A DNA stretch of 64,000 nt from Theristus sp. LFF4_11 (lineage: Eukaryota; Nematoda; Chromadorea; Monhysterida; Xyalidae), in the NCBI GenBank assembly GCA_030248135.1, contig JASANC010002244.1, forward strand, positions 124,001 through 188,000. The letters run 5' to 3'. Numbering within the stretch: position 1 is the stretch's first letter; each line of letters begins with the position of its first letter. The notes under the pieces are model-generated. The model was not told where the DNA came from. It searched no databases and worked only from the letters and a program-made list of their open reading frames with translations. A program made the translations under genes and the position numbers. Of the stretch, positions 47,507 through 58,500 are shown piece by piece.

Positions 47507-49081
47507 AATGCCAACATGTCACTGCAGATTTTGCACAAAGCTCAACTTGAAGAGCATTTTTTTAATTTAAATTTATCAATTTTTAAAATGATGTTGTATA
47601 CGTATTTGTTGATTACAGTATGTATATGGTACCTATTTGTTGTACACTGTGTTATCGGGATGTTTTTTCTGAAAACAAGCGTGCATTTAACAATGAACGT
47701 TATACCCGCTTATGACCCTGCTGCTCGTTTAGGTCGCGTCCAGTGCAAATTCTACGGTTTTTTTAGCGGTTGATGTTTGCACAACAGACCAAGTCTGCCA
47801 TTATATGCAGTCCTTAATCTCTCCATCAACATAACATTCGTATCAACTTCTGATCCTCCGAACCCACTGCACACACTTAGCACATTTGTCAAATAACAGT
47901 TAAACCGTGGAAAATGTCTTTTTTGTGATTGCGTCGTGTTTCATTTAATCTAATCAGAGTCAACGTCAATTGACATTTAGTTATGTTGTTTCCGTGTGAT
48001 TATGAGCAGAATTAATAATTGTGGCAAATTTCGTTTGCGGCGTATTTTGAATGAATTTGCCATGTCGATATTTTCTGCGGCGAATTTTGGCTTGCAGCGA
48101 GATTATTAGGATGCGGCGTATTTTTGCTCTGCGGTAAGTTTAACATGTAAGTTTAGTGCAAGACGCAAAGCTTTAATTATGTGGCCATGAAGTTATTGGG
48201 GTATCTGAAAAACGGATCGTGTGCCAACACCTCCGCTCCAATTGTTTAACGTTACATCGCGCGACTCCATTGTGGACCCCAAACACACAAACACATACCA
48301 AACAACAAGATCTCATAATCTGGCCTACCGACTGAAAAACATGTTCTAAGTTGCAATGAAACAATTTCTGAAAGGATATTTCAATTCGGTTAAGTCATTT
48401 CAACGCTAACAAAATTGATCCTAGAAGTCATCCAAATCGAAAAACATGGAGTACGTACGATGCGATGGTCAAAATGACCAAATAATGATTTTTTTTATTT
48501 GTTTGCGCGCCGGTTCCGGAAACACTAAGGTACCAAACTCCGGCGGAAACGGGCAATACTGCCCCGAGCCCAATTTACCCTCGGCTCTGGAGGGAGTAGA
48601 CCATTAGATTAGATCTTATTGGTCACTTTAGTGTCTTTATTGTGTGTCTTGTCCGCAGCGAGGTTCGAACTTTCCACCTACTGAACGGCAGGCGAAAGCC
48701 CTACACCTGCGCTACAGACGCTACAGACGTGATAAACACAAGGAATTTGGGGGAAACAATTTGGTTTGAACTTTCAAACAATTATGCCAAAACTAGAATT
48801 TTCAGAACAAAACAAAATTAATTTTTTTAATTTTTAATTTTTTTATTTGAATTAAATTAAATTAAATTAAAAAAGCAAAAAAATAACTTTTTTTTTCAAG
48901 TTTGATAAAAAAAATTTTTTCAAACCTTCAATGCTACGCTACATGTGTTTTTCCAACAAGCCTCTGACAAAAACACAAATACAGATTCACTTGCTTGTTG
49001 CTTCAATGCTTCACAGAAAGAAAAAAAATCAAAGAAAGTTCCGAAACTGACTAAAACGCAACGCATTCGCTTTTTGCAGAA
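47507..49081. other. Spacer with a SINE, no supported gene
   Basis: AT-rich. ORF 47516-47773 is hydrophobic, but without splice or family support I do not call it. It contains the tRNA-derived SINE at 48485-48728 and A/T-only tracts at 48815-48920. Confidence 0.5.
48485..48728 (-). mobile_element. tRNA-derived SINE
   Basis: On the minus strand the 5' end has a tRNA-like head: an A-box-like TAGCGCAGGTGTAGGGC, then a B box AGTTCGAACC 40-45 bp on. The body contains GGTACCTTAGTGTTTCCGGA (related to family A interior sequence) and the end is A-rich (CAAATAAAAAAAATC). This fits a Pol III SINE. Related body fragments occur at 4500-4725, 36570-36790 and 56075-56180. Confidence 0.7.
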
Positions 49082-52000
49082 ATGTGGCGGACGCGTTGTT
49101 GTTGTCACAGAATGCCCAAATATGGACGGCTGCACAACAACAGGTGAGAACGAAAATGAATCGAAGTGGTTTTTTGGTTTTTCTGTTGATTTTTGTGCTA
49201 TTTTCTTTTTTAATTTGTTTCGTTGTTCGCTTTATCCCTTCTATCTGATGTCTGTCCACAGTCAGTCTAGTTTCAAAAGCAGCACGGCGCGGCACCTCAA
49301 GCCAAAGCGTTCAAAATAGTTGGTGATGGTGCGATGTGCGTGCGTGCTTTTTTCATCAGACTGTTGATCGATCATGAAGTTTTCAACTTCCCTGTTCGAT
49401 AACTTACCATTTCACTGTGTCGTGTTCTTCATCTTTATCGTGTAAAAACAAACGTGATGCTGTGGGAGTGGGGTGGGATCGATGCACTTTTGTGCGTGAA
49501 ATTGACCAGAAATTGAAATTCCAACATCCTTTCAGAGCCACAGCAAAACTGCTCGATCAAATCGCCCGCGTCAACATTCTGTGCACGCCGGTTGCAACCA
49601 GTTTCACGTGGATCAAGTTCAAACGTTGGCAGGACGCCGTGAAAGCGGAGGAAGAGTGGCAGAAAGAGCAGGCGGTCACCCGGTTGCACGGCGGCGGCGG
49701 CATGTATTACACGGTGGAGGATCCGGGGAAAAGTTCGTGCCGTGTCTGTCCGGTTTTGCAGAGAACCACCATATAAATTGGTTGATTTGATGAACGCTTG
49801 GCAATTCAGTAGTTCTGCTACTTGCTCCACCGTGGCCCCCCGGATTGAATTGCAGTAGTTCCTTCGTTTCACGAAACCTGATTCATCGATGTCTCTGCTC
49901 TTCAGCGGGAGATGTGAAGAAATTGAATTGTTTTGCGTCGTGGATTCATTCCAGCACTCCAGTGGTGTTAGTAGCACCACTGGGCTACTAAGAGCTGTCA
50001 GAAAACTACTGGGTCCCGGCTTTGGCCGGTTTGTTTTCTCGTGTGGTTTCAGTTTCAGTGGGAAAGTTCTTGTAAAAAAATCATGCACGTTCCTTGAGGC
50101 TCTATCTCTGTTCAATCAACGAACAATCACCAAGGAACGCGGAAAAACTAAGCCAAATACGCACTGTTGTTGCTATCGTTGTTCATTGTCTCACCGCAGG
50201 AAAGCGTCTCTGTGTTGCACTGCACTCGCAGCAATTGCTGGAAAATTTGCCGTTTTCCACCAGACCCACACTCTCTGATTAACAAGCCCGCATTACTTCC
50301 ACAATTCAGCTTGAAGCTCGCAGAGCAGTGCCCGAAAATGTGCAGGTTTACGAAAGATCAAAGACCCCGATGATCTCACACGACAAGACCGAGGCGCGAT
50401 GTCGTTCGATTACATGGCGTTTCAATTCGGCCTTCGCTACGTCGACATCAGCCCCAGTCAACTGCGTCGCTATTTCAGCTATCAGCGGTTCGTTCAGCGG
50501 CAGTATGACCAGAGGTACGACAGTGAAATGCTGGAGAGACGTGGCACTTATGCATTGAAACGATGATTGACCGCAAAAATGTGTGCTTTAGAAAAAACTG
50601 GTTTTCCGATTAAAAAAAGCCAGTGGAATTCAGTCCCTACAGAACTCTATCCAGACTGAGGCTTAGGTTTGGGCCACGATTTTTTATTTTCATGGTCATT
50701 TTTGCATTTGCGACTTTGGCGGTAAATTCAAACATTTGAATCTATCCGCCGAACCCATGCTGGTTGGCTGCATCGAGCTGGTTGAATTGGACCAATCGGT
50801 GAATTGAATTGAGAAAACGCACATCTAATTTGCATGGAATCTGCGGTTTCACCAAGTGTTGGTTGTTTGGTGCTATGCGGTCTTAGATTTCCATGAAACC
50901 GCGGTGAATTGCTACCGCTGAGAATTGCTCTGCAGTGGTGGGCAACCGCGCGTCAACCAATCAGTATTTACTGACTTGTAGTAACGCAGCTATGTTATGT
51001 TATGTTTTAACACACAGCTACGCGTCACTAAATACTGCTTCATGAATGTGCTTTCAGTGTTTTCCAGAAAAAAACCTGCGCAGGTTCATCGCCGAACGTC
51101 ACCTGATGTTGGGCCCGGATTTAGCGGCCGCTCACTTTCTCGTGTTCCGCGGCGCCGCCGTGAAATTCGTCGGCGACGACACCTGGTACAAGAAGGATCA
51201 GTGGGGACGGTATTCGCTACCGGAGGTGTATGTGCCCGGTGAGTCCGAAATATTGGGCTGTTCGCTGATTGGTGATCAACGCACAAACACACTGGCACAA
51301 CTGCGAACGTGCATTTCGTTCCGCTGGAGTGCAATGATGCAGACACGATGTGCTGCCGAAATGTTTCACCGCGTGGTTTTGCGCGCTGTTCTGACTGAAG
51401 AGTTGATTGATTTCAACGGAGAAAAACACTCACTTTCCATTGCACTCAAAAAGCAGACCTGCAACAGCCAATCAGCGTTTTTCAATTGACAGATTGACAA
51501 AAAAATGCTCCGTAACTAACAAATTGTCATCTCTCGCTCAGATTTATACCTGGAAGCTGTAGACGCCTCTGACACGGAGTTGATGTGGGAGGGCTTCGAT
51601 AACATGATCAATCTCGCGCACCTTCGTCTGCTACGATTGGCCAACTGTCCGTACATCAATGATTGGTGGGTTTTCGGAGTTGTTGGTTTGTTTTACTTTT
51701 TACGTTTTCTTCAATCACAAACATGATTTCAAAAAAAAACAGTAATGACTGCTGTGATTATGTTACAAATAGCTTTTTTGAAATATTTCAGCATGGGGTT
51801 TCTTTCCTAAAAAACCGACAATGAATTTCTGAAGGGACATTCATGAAGCAGTGTTTATTTCGTAATTGCGCGAAGCTATGGTTTAACACAGCTACGCGTC
51901 ACTAAATACTGTTTCATGAGTGCCGCTGAATTGTTTCGAGTGGGTGGGATATTGTTTTCGCAGTTTTTTTGAATTAACTTCAATAGCAGCGTGATCTTTT

Positions 52001-54822
52001 CATAGGTGTTTGGCGAAATTAGGAACGTTCGAGGATACACTGGAGTTGCTCGATTTAAGTGGCTGCCATCGAATTTCAGCGAACGGGTTGACTGCGTTAG
52101 CGAAACTGAAGTTTGTGATAAAAAAAACTTTGAAAATTATCAAAGAATGAAATGCTCAAACGCCAAATTAGTCCGTGATCACTATGAGATACCCGCAGAC
52201 ACCTACCTTCGGGTGTGTGAAACCGGAAAAAGGGTGGAAACGAGTGAACCTTATTTATTTTTTTGTCTATTTCTCTCAGTTCTATCATTTTTGTACAAAT
52301 AACTATTTTACTGTTTTGTCGAAAACCCCTGTTTTTGTCGGAAACTCCAACTTTTTCCCCGTTTCGCCATTGTCAGAAATCTCCGCGGTCTCCGCCTGTA
52401 CGATCTCGACAGCGTGAAACACATCGCGCAGGCAGCACTGATGCTCGAAGAGGCGCTACCAGGCAAGTGTCTCTTTTGGACGTTTTTTGACATTTTGGCG
52501 TTGAACATTGCGCTTGACAGGCTGATGATCCACTGTGAGATTTCGAATCTGTGACGCTTTTTGGAATTATTTTCAGTGTTTCCAGTTTCCATACATTTCC
52601 GATGTTGTCGTAGTAAAACCACTAGTACTCTACGTCTACGACTAGTACACTAGATGAGAAGTGTGCTCTAGAAACCACTAGTATTATCTTTCCTTCAAGA
52701 CCTGCGACTGAATGCGGTTGTGGACGTCAAGGGAAACTAGTTTCAATCTGTATGTGGTAATTCAGAATAGCCTAAGTTACCCGGCCTTATTTAGGGGACT
52801 CGGATCCCTTTGCCAATTTTGAATTCCCGCGTCGTGCATGAGACTGCTTACCCATCTATGCGCGCATTGAGACGCGGAACCAAAATAAAAGATAGTACAG
52901 TAGTACAGAACCACTAAACCAGTCCAGTACTCAACAAGTTTCCGTTATGTTCAAAGCGTTTCGCCTTACGACCGCGAATTTTTTTTGCCAGACTTGACCG
53001 TCGAAGGAGTTGACTACGAATTGGCGACGAAGCGCCTGGAAGCGGACATCCACTTACGATCGAACGAACGTGTGGTGGAGGATGCGCGTGGGAATCTGCA
53101 CGCGTTTGATGACGCCGGACAGTTGTACTGCGTCGGTGGTAGTATTGATAACGTGAATGAGGTACTGGGTGGTTCATTTTATTTTAAGGGTAATAGGGTA
53201 TTCATGGAGCATGAAAAGCAGCAAAACAGCGTAAGCTTCACATGCGTAAGCTGACGCTAAGCTTTCTGCTCGATTATTGTCACTGAAGTTTTTTTAGGGC
53301 CACATTACTCACTGATGCGGCCACCCCTCTTCTGGATCTGATCTTCTTGGCTAGGCCGAAATGCAGAGAACCATCGTGCAATTCGGCTGATTTGGCTTTA
53401 TGGGTTTATTGTCTAGATCTGTTGATTGGTTGAAAAGTGATGTGTATGTTGATGTTATGATGATGATTGTTGATGTGTAGACCTGAAAACCGAATACTTT
53501 TTTTTATCACAGTTATATTCGAGACATTCTGTCTCGCACATCCCGCACATGCCTCTGTGCGTGATAATACAACAATTACTATTCTTATAACAGGTTGTGC
53601 GGTCTTTAATTGAAAACTCTTTAATCTGAGCTAACTAATCGCGAGTATTTCCTTGTAACGATTCTGAAAAACAAAAATATCTTCCTTTATTTCCAACATT
53701 CTCAGCGTCCAGTCGTCGACACGCACGATCGTCCGATTCTGGTTTCGAAAATCAAACGCGACGCGCCGCTCTTGCCGATGGAGGAACTAATGGAATTGGA
53801 TCGATTGTCCCGAAGCAGGTTGGTGATTCGGTTTGTGAGTTTCGTTTTGTCACATGCTTTGTTACGTTTTGAATTTGACATGCTTCTTGGGTCGAACTGG
53901 CTAATGTTAGGACCAAGTGATTCCAAAGCCAAAGCCAATTCCAAAGCACCCATTCAGCTGATTGACGATGATTTACAGTTCTTTTAGAAAGAGACTGATT
54001 TTTTAGTGCGTGTGTAGACGTAGAAAGGAAACTAGTTTCAATCTTTGCGTGGCAATTCAAAATCGCCCAAGTGACTCGGCCCTATTTTGGAGACGCGGAT
54101 CACTTTGCCAATTTTGAAATCACGCGTCAAGCATGAAAACTGTTTGCCTATCGATGCGCGCATTGAGTTGCGGGACCAAAATAAAAGATCATATACATTG
54201 GGATTGGCGGCCAAAAGTGTTGGAACGCTGCACGCGTGTGTGTGCTATGTATTGCGCGTGTGTTGCAGCAGCCGCATAAACGCTATTATAATAATTTATT
54301 TGCAACATTGGGTCGAAAAGTGTCCCGTGAACCCAACGTTGCCCTTAAATTCTTACAATAGCGTTTGTACGGCTGATGCAACACGCGCACAATACACAGC
54401 ACACACGCGCGCAGCGTTCCAACACTTTTGGCCGCCACTGTATTTGCAGACTACGCCGTTTACTAATCGGCTCCCCCTCATCCGTCCATTGGAACGCCGA
54501 TCTAGAGCGCATCATCTCGCACAGCTCTCGACTCCGCCTACGACGCGGCGCCGACGTGCATCCGCTGCTGTTGCCGGAGACTCACCGGAAACTTTTAGCG
54601 ATTTCCTCGAAATCGGACTCTTCAAAATCGTTGCATCCGCCCGACTCTGACGATTTCGACCCGCCACCATTGGACACCGCGAAGAAGCGGCCCGTCTTCG
54701 ATCCGTCTGCGGATTTGTATGCGGTGCCGTCCGTGACGAAGACGACGACGACGCTGAGAGAGTCGTTGCGATGGCTGACGGGCAAGCTCGCGCGACGACG
54801 ACAGGACGTGGATTCGAGTTGA
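49082..54822 (+). CDS. DMAC2: DMAC2/ATP5SL-like complex I assembly protein, extended C-terminus
   Basis: Ten exons: 49082-49143, 49536-49732, 50346-50522, 51068-51238, 51542-51665, 52006-52110, 52377-52462, 52992-53161, 53706-53818 and 54450-54822. All phases fit, giving 525 residues. The start MWRTRCCCHRMPKYGRLHNN is Arg-rich and acid-free, as in a mitochondrial presequence. Residues ~97-320 match DMAC2: AHFLVFRGAAVKF, then leucine-rich segments NCPYINDWCLAKL, LDLSGCHRISANGL, NLRGLRLYDL and LPDLTVEGVDY. DMAC2 acts in building the distal membrane arm of respiratory complex I. The usual protein is about 257 residues; here ~90 residues precede and ~200 follow the conserved core, the latter unrecognised, with a basic/acidic Ser-rich tail. 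Intron 7 is GC-AG (CCAG|GCAAGT). Exon 3 could end at 50522 or 50540. AATAAA near 55188 may be the poly(A) signal. Confidence 0.85.
50961..51049 (+). mobile_element. Family C palindromic MITE in DMAC2 intron 3
   Basis: CAGTATTTACTGACTTGTAG and TAACGCAGC face ACACACAGCTACGCGTCACT and AAATACTGCTTCATGAATG, around a short TATGT duplication. The left tip is lost. The element ends 18 bp before the exon 4 acceptor. Confidence 0.8.
51836..51923 (+). mobile_element. Family C palindromic MITE in DMAC2 intron 5
   Basis: GACATTCATGAAGCAGTGTT at the left and ACTGTTTCATGAGTGCC at the right, with GCTACGCGTCACTAAAT in the right half. Full-length hairpin. Confidence 0.85.
52702..52893 (+). repeat. Family D dispersed repeat in DMAC2 intron 7
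   Basis: CTGCGACTGAATGCGGTTGT, GGGAAACTAGTTTCAATC, GGACTCGGATCCCTTTGCCA and CGCGCATTGAGACGCGGAAC occur in order, ending CCAAAATAAAAGAT. Same order as the copies at 54006, 61210 and (minus) 7506. No terminal inverted repeat and no RNA polymerase III boxes are obvious, so the class is unknown. Confidence 0.8.
54006..54189 (+). repeat. Family D dispersed repeat in DMAC2 intron 9
   Basis: Shares GGAAACTAGTTTCAATC, AAGTGACTCGGCCCTATTTT, ATCACTTTGCCAATTTTGAA and CCAAAATAAAAGAT with the other family D copies. Family E begins 6 bp later. Confidence 0.8.
54196..54440 (+). mobile_element. Family E Tc1/mariner-type MITE, 245 bp, TA target duplication
   Basis: Long terminal inverted repeats (~105 bp): TTGGCGGCCAAAAGTGTTGG near the left end pairs with CCAACACTTTTGGCCGCCA at the right. 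TA flanks both ends (54194-54195 and 54441-54442), as in Tc1/mariner insertions. There is no transposase. The right end stops 9 bp before DMAC2 exon 10, so the TTTGCAG acceptor directly abuts the element. Confidence 0.9.
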
Positions 54823-55582
54823 TTCGAGTGGATGGATGGGTTGATTGTTTGCGTAGAGTATTGGTTGTTTTTATGTGCATCGGTGCATGTTGTTGTTGTC
54901 CATTTTTGTTGTCTGCGGATAAGCGTCGGCGCACCAATTTCGCGTCAGCCCCGGGCGGCACATGATCGATGTTTTGCGACTACGTGAACTGCAGTTTTGA
55001 TGGGATCTTTCGTCAATTGGAAGTGTTTTTTTTGGTTTTGTGAACCAGATTCTTTTCGGTTGTTCGATGATTCAATGTTTTCCGAGTAACTCGAGTTTGA
55101 AGTGTTTTTCTCTTTCACCCGAACTCATGAGACTAACTATTGAAGGTGTCCGTGTGGCATTGAAGGAATTGGAAGCCAAACCTAACAATAAAGAGAATCG
55201 CGATCACAAAACCGGACAACAGTGCTAGTTGATTATGATTTTCTGTTTCTACTCGTCAAGTTCACTAGTTCACCGTTGGAAACCTAGTCAAATAACTTTG
55301 TGTTCAGTTTGTAAATAATTCCTATCATTTAGATCCGCTGTAGCGTCTGTCTGATGTGATTGATCAGTGGGATAAAACGTGAATTTGCTCTTCATTGTTT
55401 TTTTGTGGTGGTTTTCTTGACCATAAACTCTCGTTTCTTAACGAGCGCAGCGTCCACAGCTGTCGGATACTTCCGAACAAATCAATTTGGTATTAAATGT
55501 GGTGGTTGCAATAAATTAATAAAAAAATGTTTTGCTCAATCCTTTGAGAGTATTTCTCTATTTTCTGCTGTCCACGAAAATA

Positions 55583-58500
55583 ATGGCAGAATTCGAACTG
55601 ACCTGTATCGGGTGCCAGGCTGTGTTCGCATCGGCCAGCGCCCAACGGGAACACTACAAATCAGAGTGGCACCGGTGAGTTGGTTGAATGGTTTTGTCGG
55701 AACAGTTTTTGGTACTTATTTGTGTTAAGAGTGATCAGCACACCGCTTCCGACTGTGATGATCAGATCGAAATTATTTCAATAACCCTTTTTGATCTTTC
55801 TCCTGTGTTGACAGTTTCAGAATTGGTTTGGCACTCCAATATGGTTTTTTTTTATTTAGGTACAATTTGAAGCGCAAAGTTGCGGAACTGCCGCCCATTT
55901 CGGCTGAATTGTTCGCCCGGAAACAAGAGCAACTCGGGCAGGTGAATTGATTGGTGTTCTTTTAGGCATAATTTTAGTGTAATTTTTGGACATAATTCAA
56001 GCATTCACACCCACACCAAAAAAACGAAGCCATCGGGGATTTCGGAACTGGGGTGGGCAGCTGCAAACAAATCAGTCTTTCCCGCACGTAGTGAGGGTTT
56101 TGGTGTTGGTCCACAGGATGTGGTAAGCCGGTCCGTTCCCCGAAGAAGCCCACCGGAGTTTGGTGCCTTCAGGTTTCCCAAAAGCAAATACAGTCGAACA
56201 AATTGTAGACAATCATCTGATTGTTTGGTGGTCACCTGACGCATGCTTTCTGTGTAGGCTAGAGTTGACATAAAATAAAATTCAAAAAAACTGGCAAAAA
56301 CATAACAAACATCTGACATCTGATTATTGTCAGGAAGCCAATCAACAGCCAGCACAGCCTGATTCAGGCAACAGTCGATGCGCCGTTTGCGCAAAGAATT
56401 TTCGCAGCGTTGAAACGTTTGAGAATCATTGTCGCTCGAAGAAACACATCGATTTGACTGCGAAAAGGCTGACAGAAGCAAAAGACAGCGCGCGTACAAA
56501 GCAGGTTTTTGGTGTTTTCTGTTTTTTTCGATTCACCGACGGTTGGATGGATGCTTTTTTAGTGTACCATGGTGATTGGCTGTTAAAGTGCTGGTATGAA
56601 GACCGCGCACAGTAAACAAACACACAGGCACACACACACACATGGAATATTACGCCAGGTCACTTTTGTTAGCGCATGTGTTTGTGCCTGCCTGTGCGTT
56701 TTGCGTTACGTGTGTTGCAGCAAAAAAACTTTAGACAAGGACTTTGTGCTACCAACATGCTGGGGTGAGTGGGCTTGAACTCCGGGGCGTTGTGTTGTGT
56801 TCACTGATTTCATGCAAAAAAACTGCGCAGTCAACTGCATTGACTTCATTGCCCACACTACAAGATCGTGTGTATCGTAAAACGCTTTTGGCAGTTCTGC
56901 CTGGTGTCCGTCGCACTGACGAGCCAGTTGGGCACCGCGGTGTGCGCGTTTACCTGGCCCTGGCGAAACCGCAAACAGCGAACTTCATGTATTTCATTGT
57001 TTACCAAAACGAAAACTGCAGCCCCCGAAACCGAAAACCGTACCGAAACCTGCGATCGTCGATGAACCATACGACGAAGACCGCTTCGACGACGAAGATT
57101 ACGAAAATGACGATTGTTGGTCGGATGGCTCGTGGACCTCGGATTCGGAGACAACATCCGCTGAGGGCGGTTGGTGAATTGGTTTGGTCTATTCTATCGT
57201 TCGAATATTCGGACTAACTAGTGAATCCATTTTCATTCCTCATTCGATCAATCCGAGCAAAATTCTGTCCAATTCGCCGAACATCTCAGTGTAATATAGT
57301 TTGATGGCTAATGCAGACTAATGCTTGTTGAATCAAGCTATTGGTGTTAGTTGTTTTGTTACTAACTGCAGCTATTACCACCATTCATCGTAGTAATCAT
57401 CAAGTCAACCATATCAAATGAACTCTATCAAATCAACTATCAATCAAATCACCCATCAAATCAATTCACGGTTGTTCCATAATGCAGGTCTACCGATTGA
57501 GCAGTGTCTGTTTTGCGAGCGCGATTTCAACTCCAGCGACCAATCGCTCGAGCACATGTACACGGCGCACGGTTTCTTTGTGCCGGACTTGGAGTACTGC
57601 GTCGACGTCGAAGGACTGCTGCGTTATCTAGGTAATGTTTTGGGGGAAAGAAGAAAGTTGGGAGTTTTGAGTGTTACTGGATGATGAGTTTTGTGGCGAG
57701 TTTTGAGTGTCACTAGGTTATGAGTTTTGTGGTGAGTGTTTAATGTTGAGTGTCACTAGGTGATGAGTTTTGTAGTGAGTTTTGAGTGTCACTAGGTGAT
57801 GAGTTTTGAGTGTCACTAGGTGATGAGTTTTGTGGTGAGTTTTGAGTGTCACCAGTACATTTTAGTGTCCACACCAAGGCCATTTTGCTTGTTGTCTGCA
57901 AATTCGCTGAGGAGGAACTTTTCAATCCCTCTTTGTGTGCGTGTGTGAAAATGCTTCGAAAAAAAAGAAACCTTCAAAAACCAACCGTTTTTTACTGCAA
58001 AAAAACCACGCAGGCTACAAAGTGGGCGCGCACTTCGAGTGTCTCTGGTGTAACACACGCAGTCGAGCGTATCGCAGTGTGGAGGCCGTGCAGAGGCATA
58101 TGCGCGACAAACAGCACTGTCGCATGTGGCATGACGGCGCCGACGCGATGCTCGAGTATGAGGAGTACTTCGATTATAGGTTGGTGGCGGTGGCTTTTGC
58201 AATGGAAGTTTTTCGATCTGTTTTTTTTTGTCGGTTTGAACAAGTTCGGTGTGATGAACACCACAGCGATTTCGGTAATCCTTTGGTTCTATCTGATCTT
58301 GGGTGGGTGTCGGAGAACGGACGACTTTCGGCGGGTGGACACCAGCCACGCACACTCACACACAAACACACAGGCACACATACACACAAACACACAGGCA
58401 CGCACACACAAACACACAGGCACGCACACACATACAGACAAACACACAGGCACGCACACACATACAGACAAACACACAGGCACGCACACACAAACACACA

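Noticed and set aside
47516..47773. Hydrophobic ORF as a membrane-anchor exon of the EB-module gene
   Set aside because: It is in another frame with no supporting acceptor, and the EB exon already meets a stop codon.
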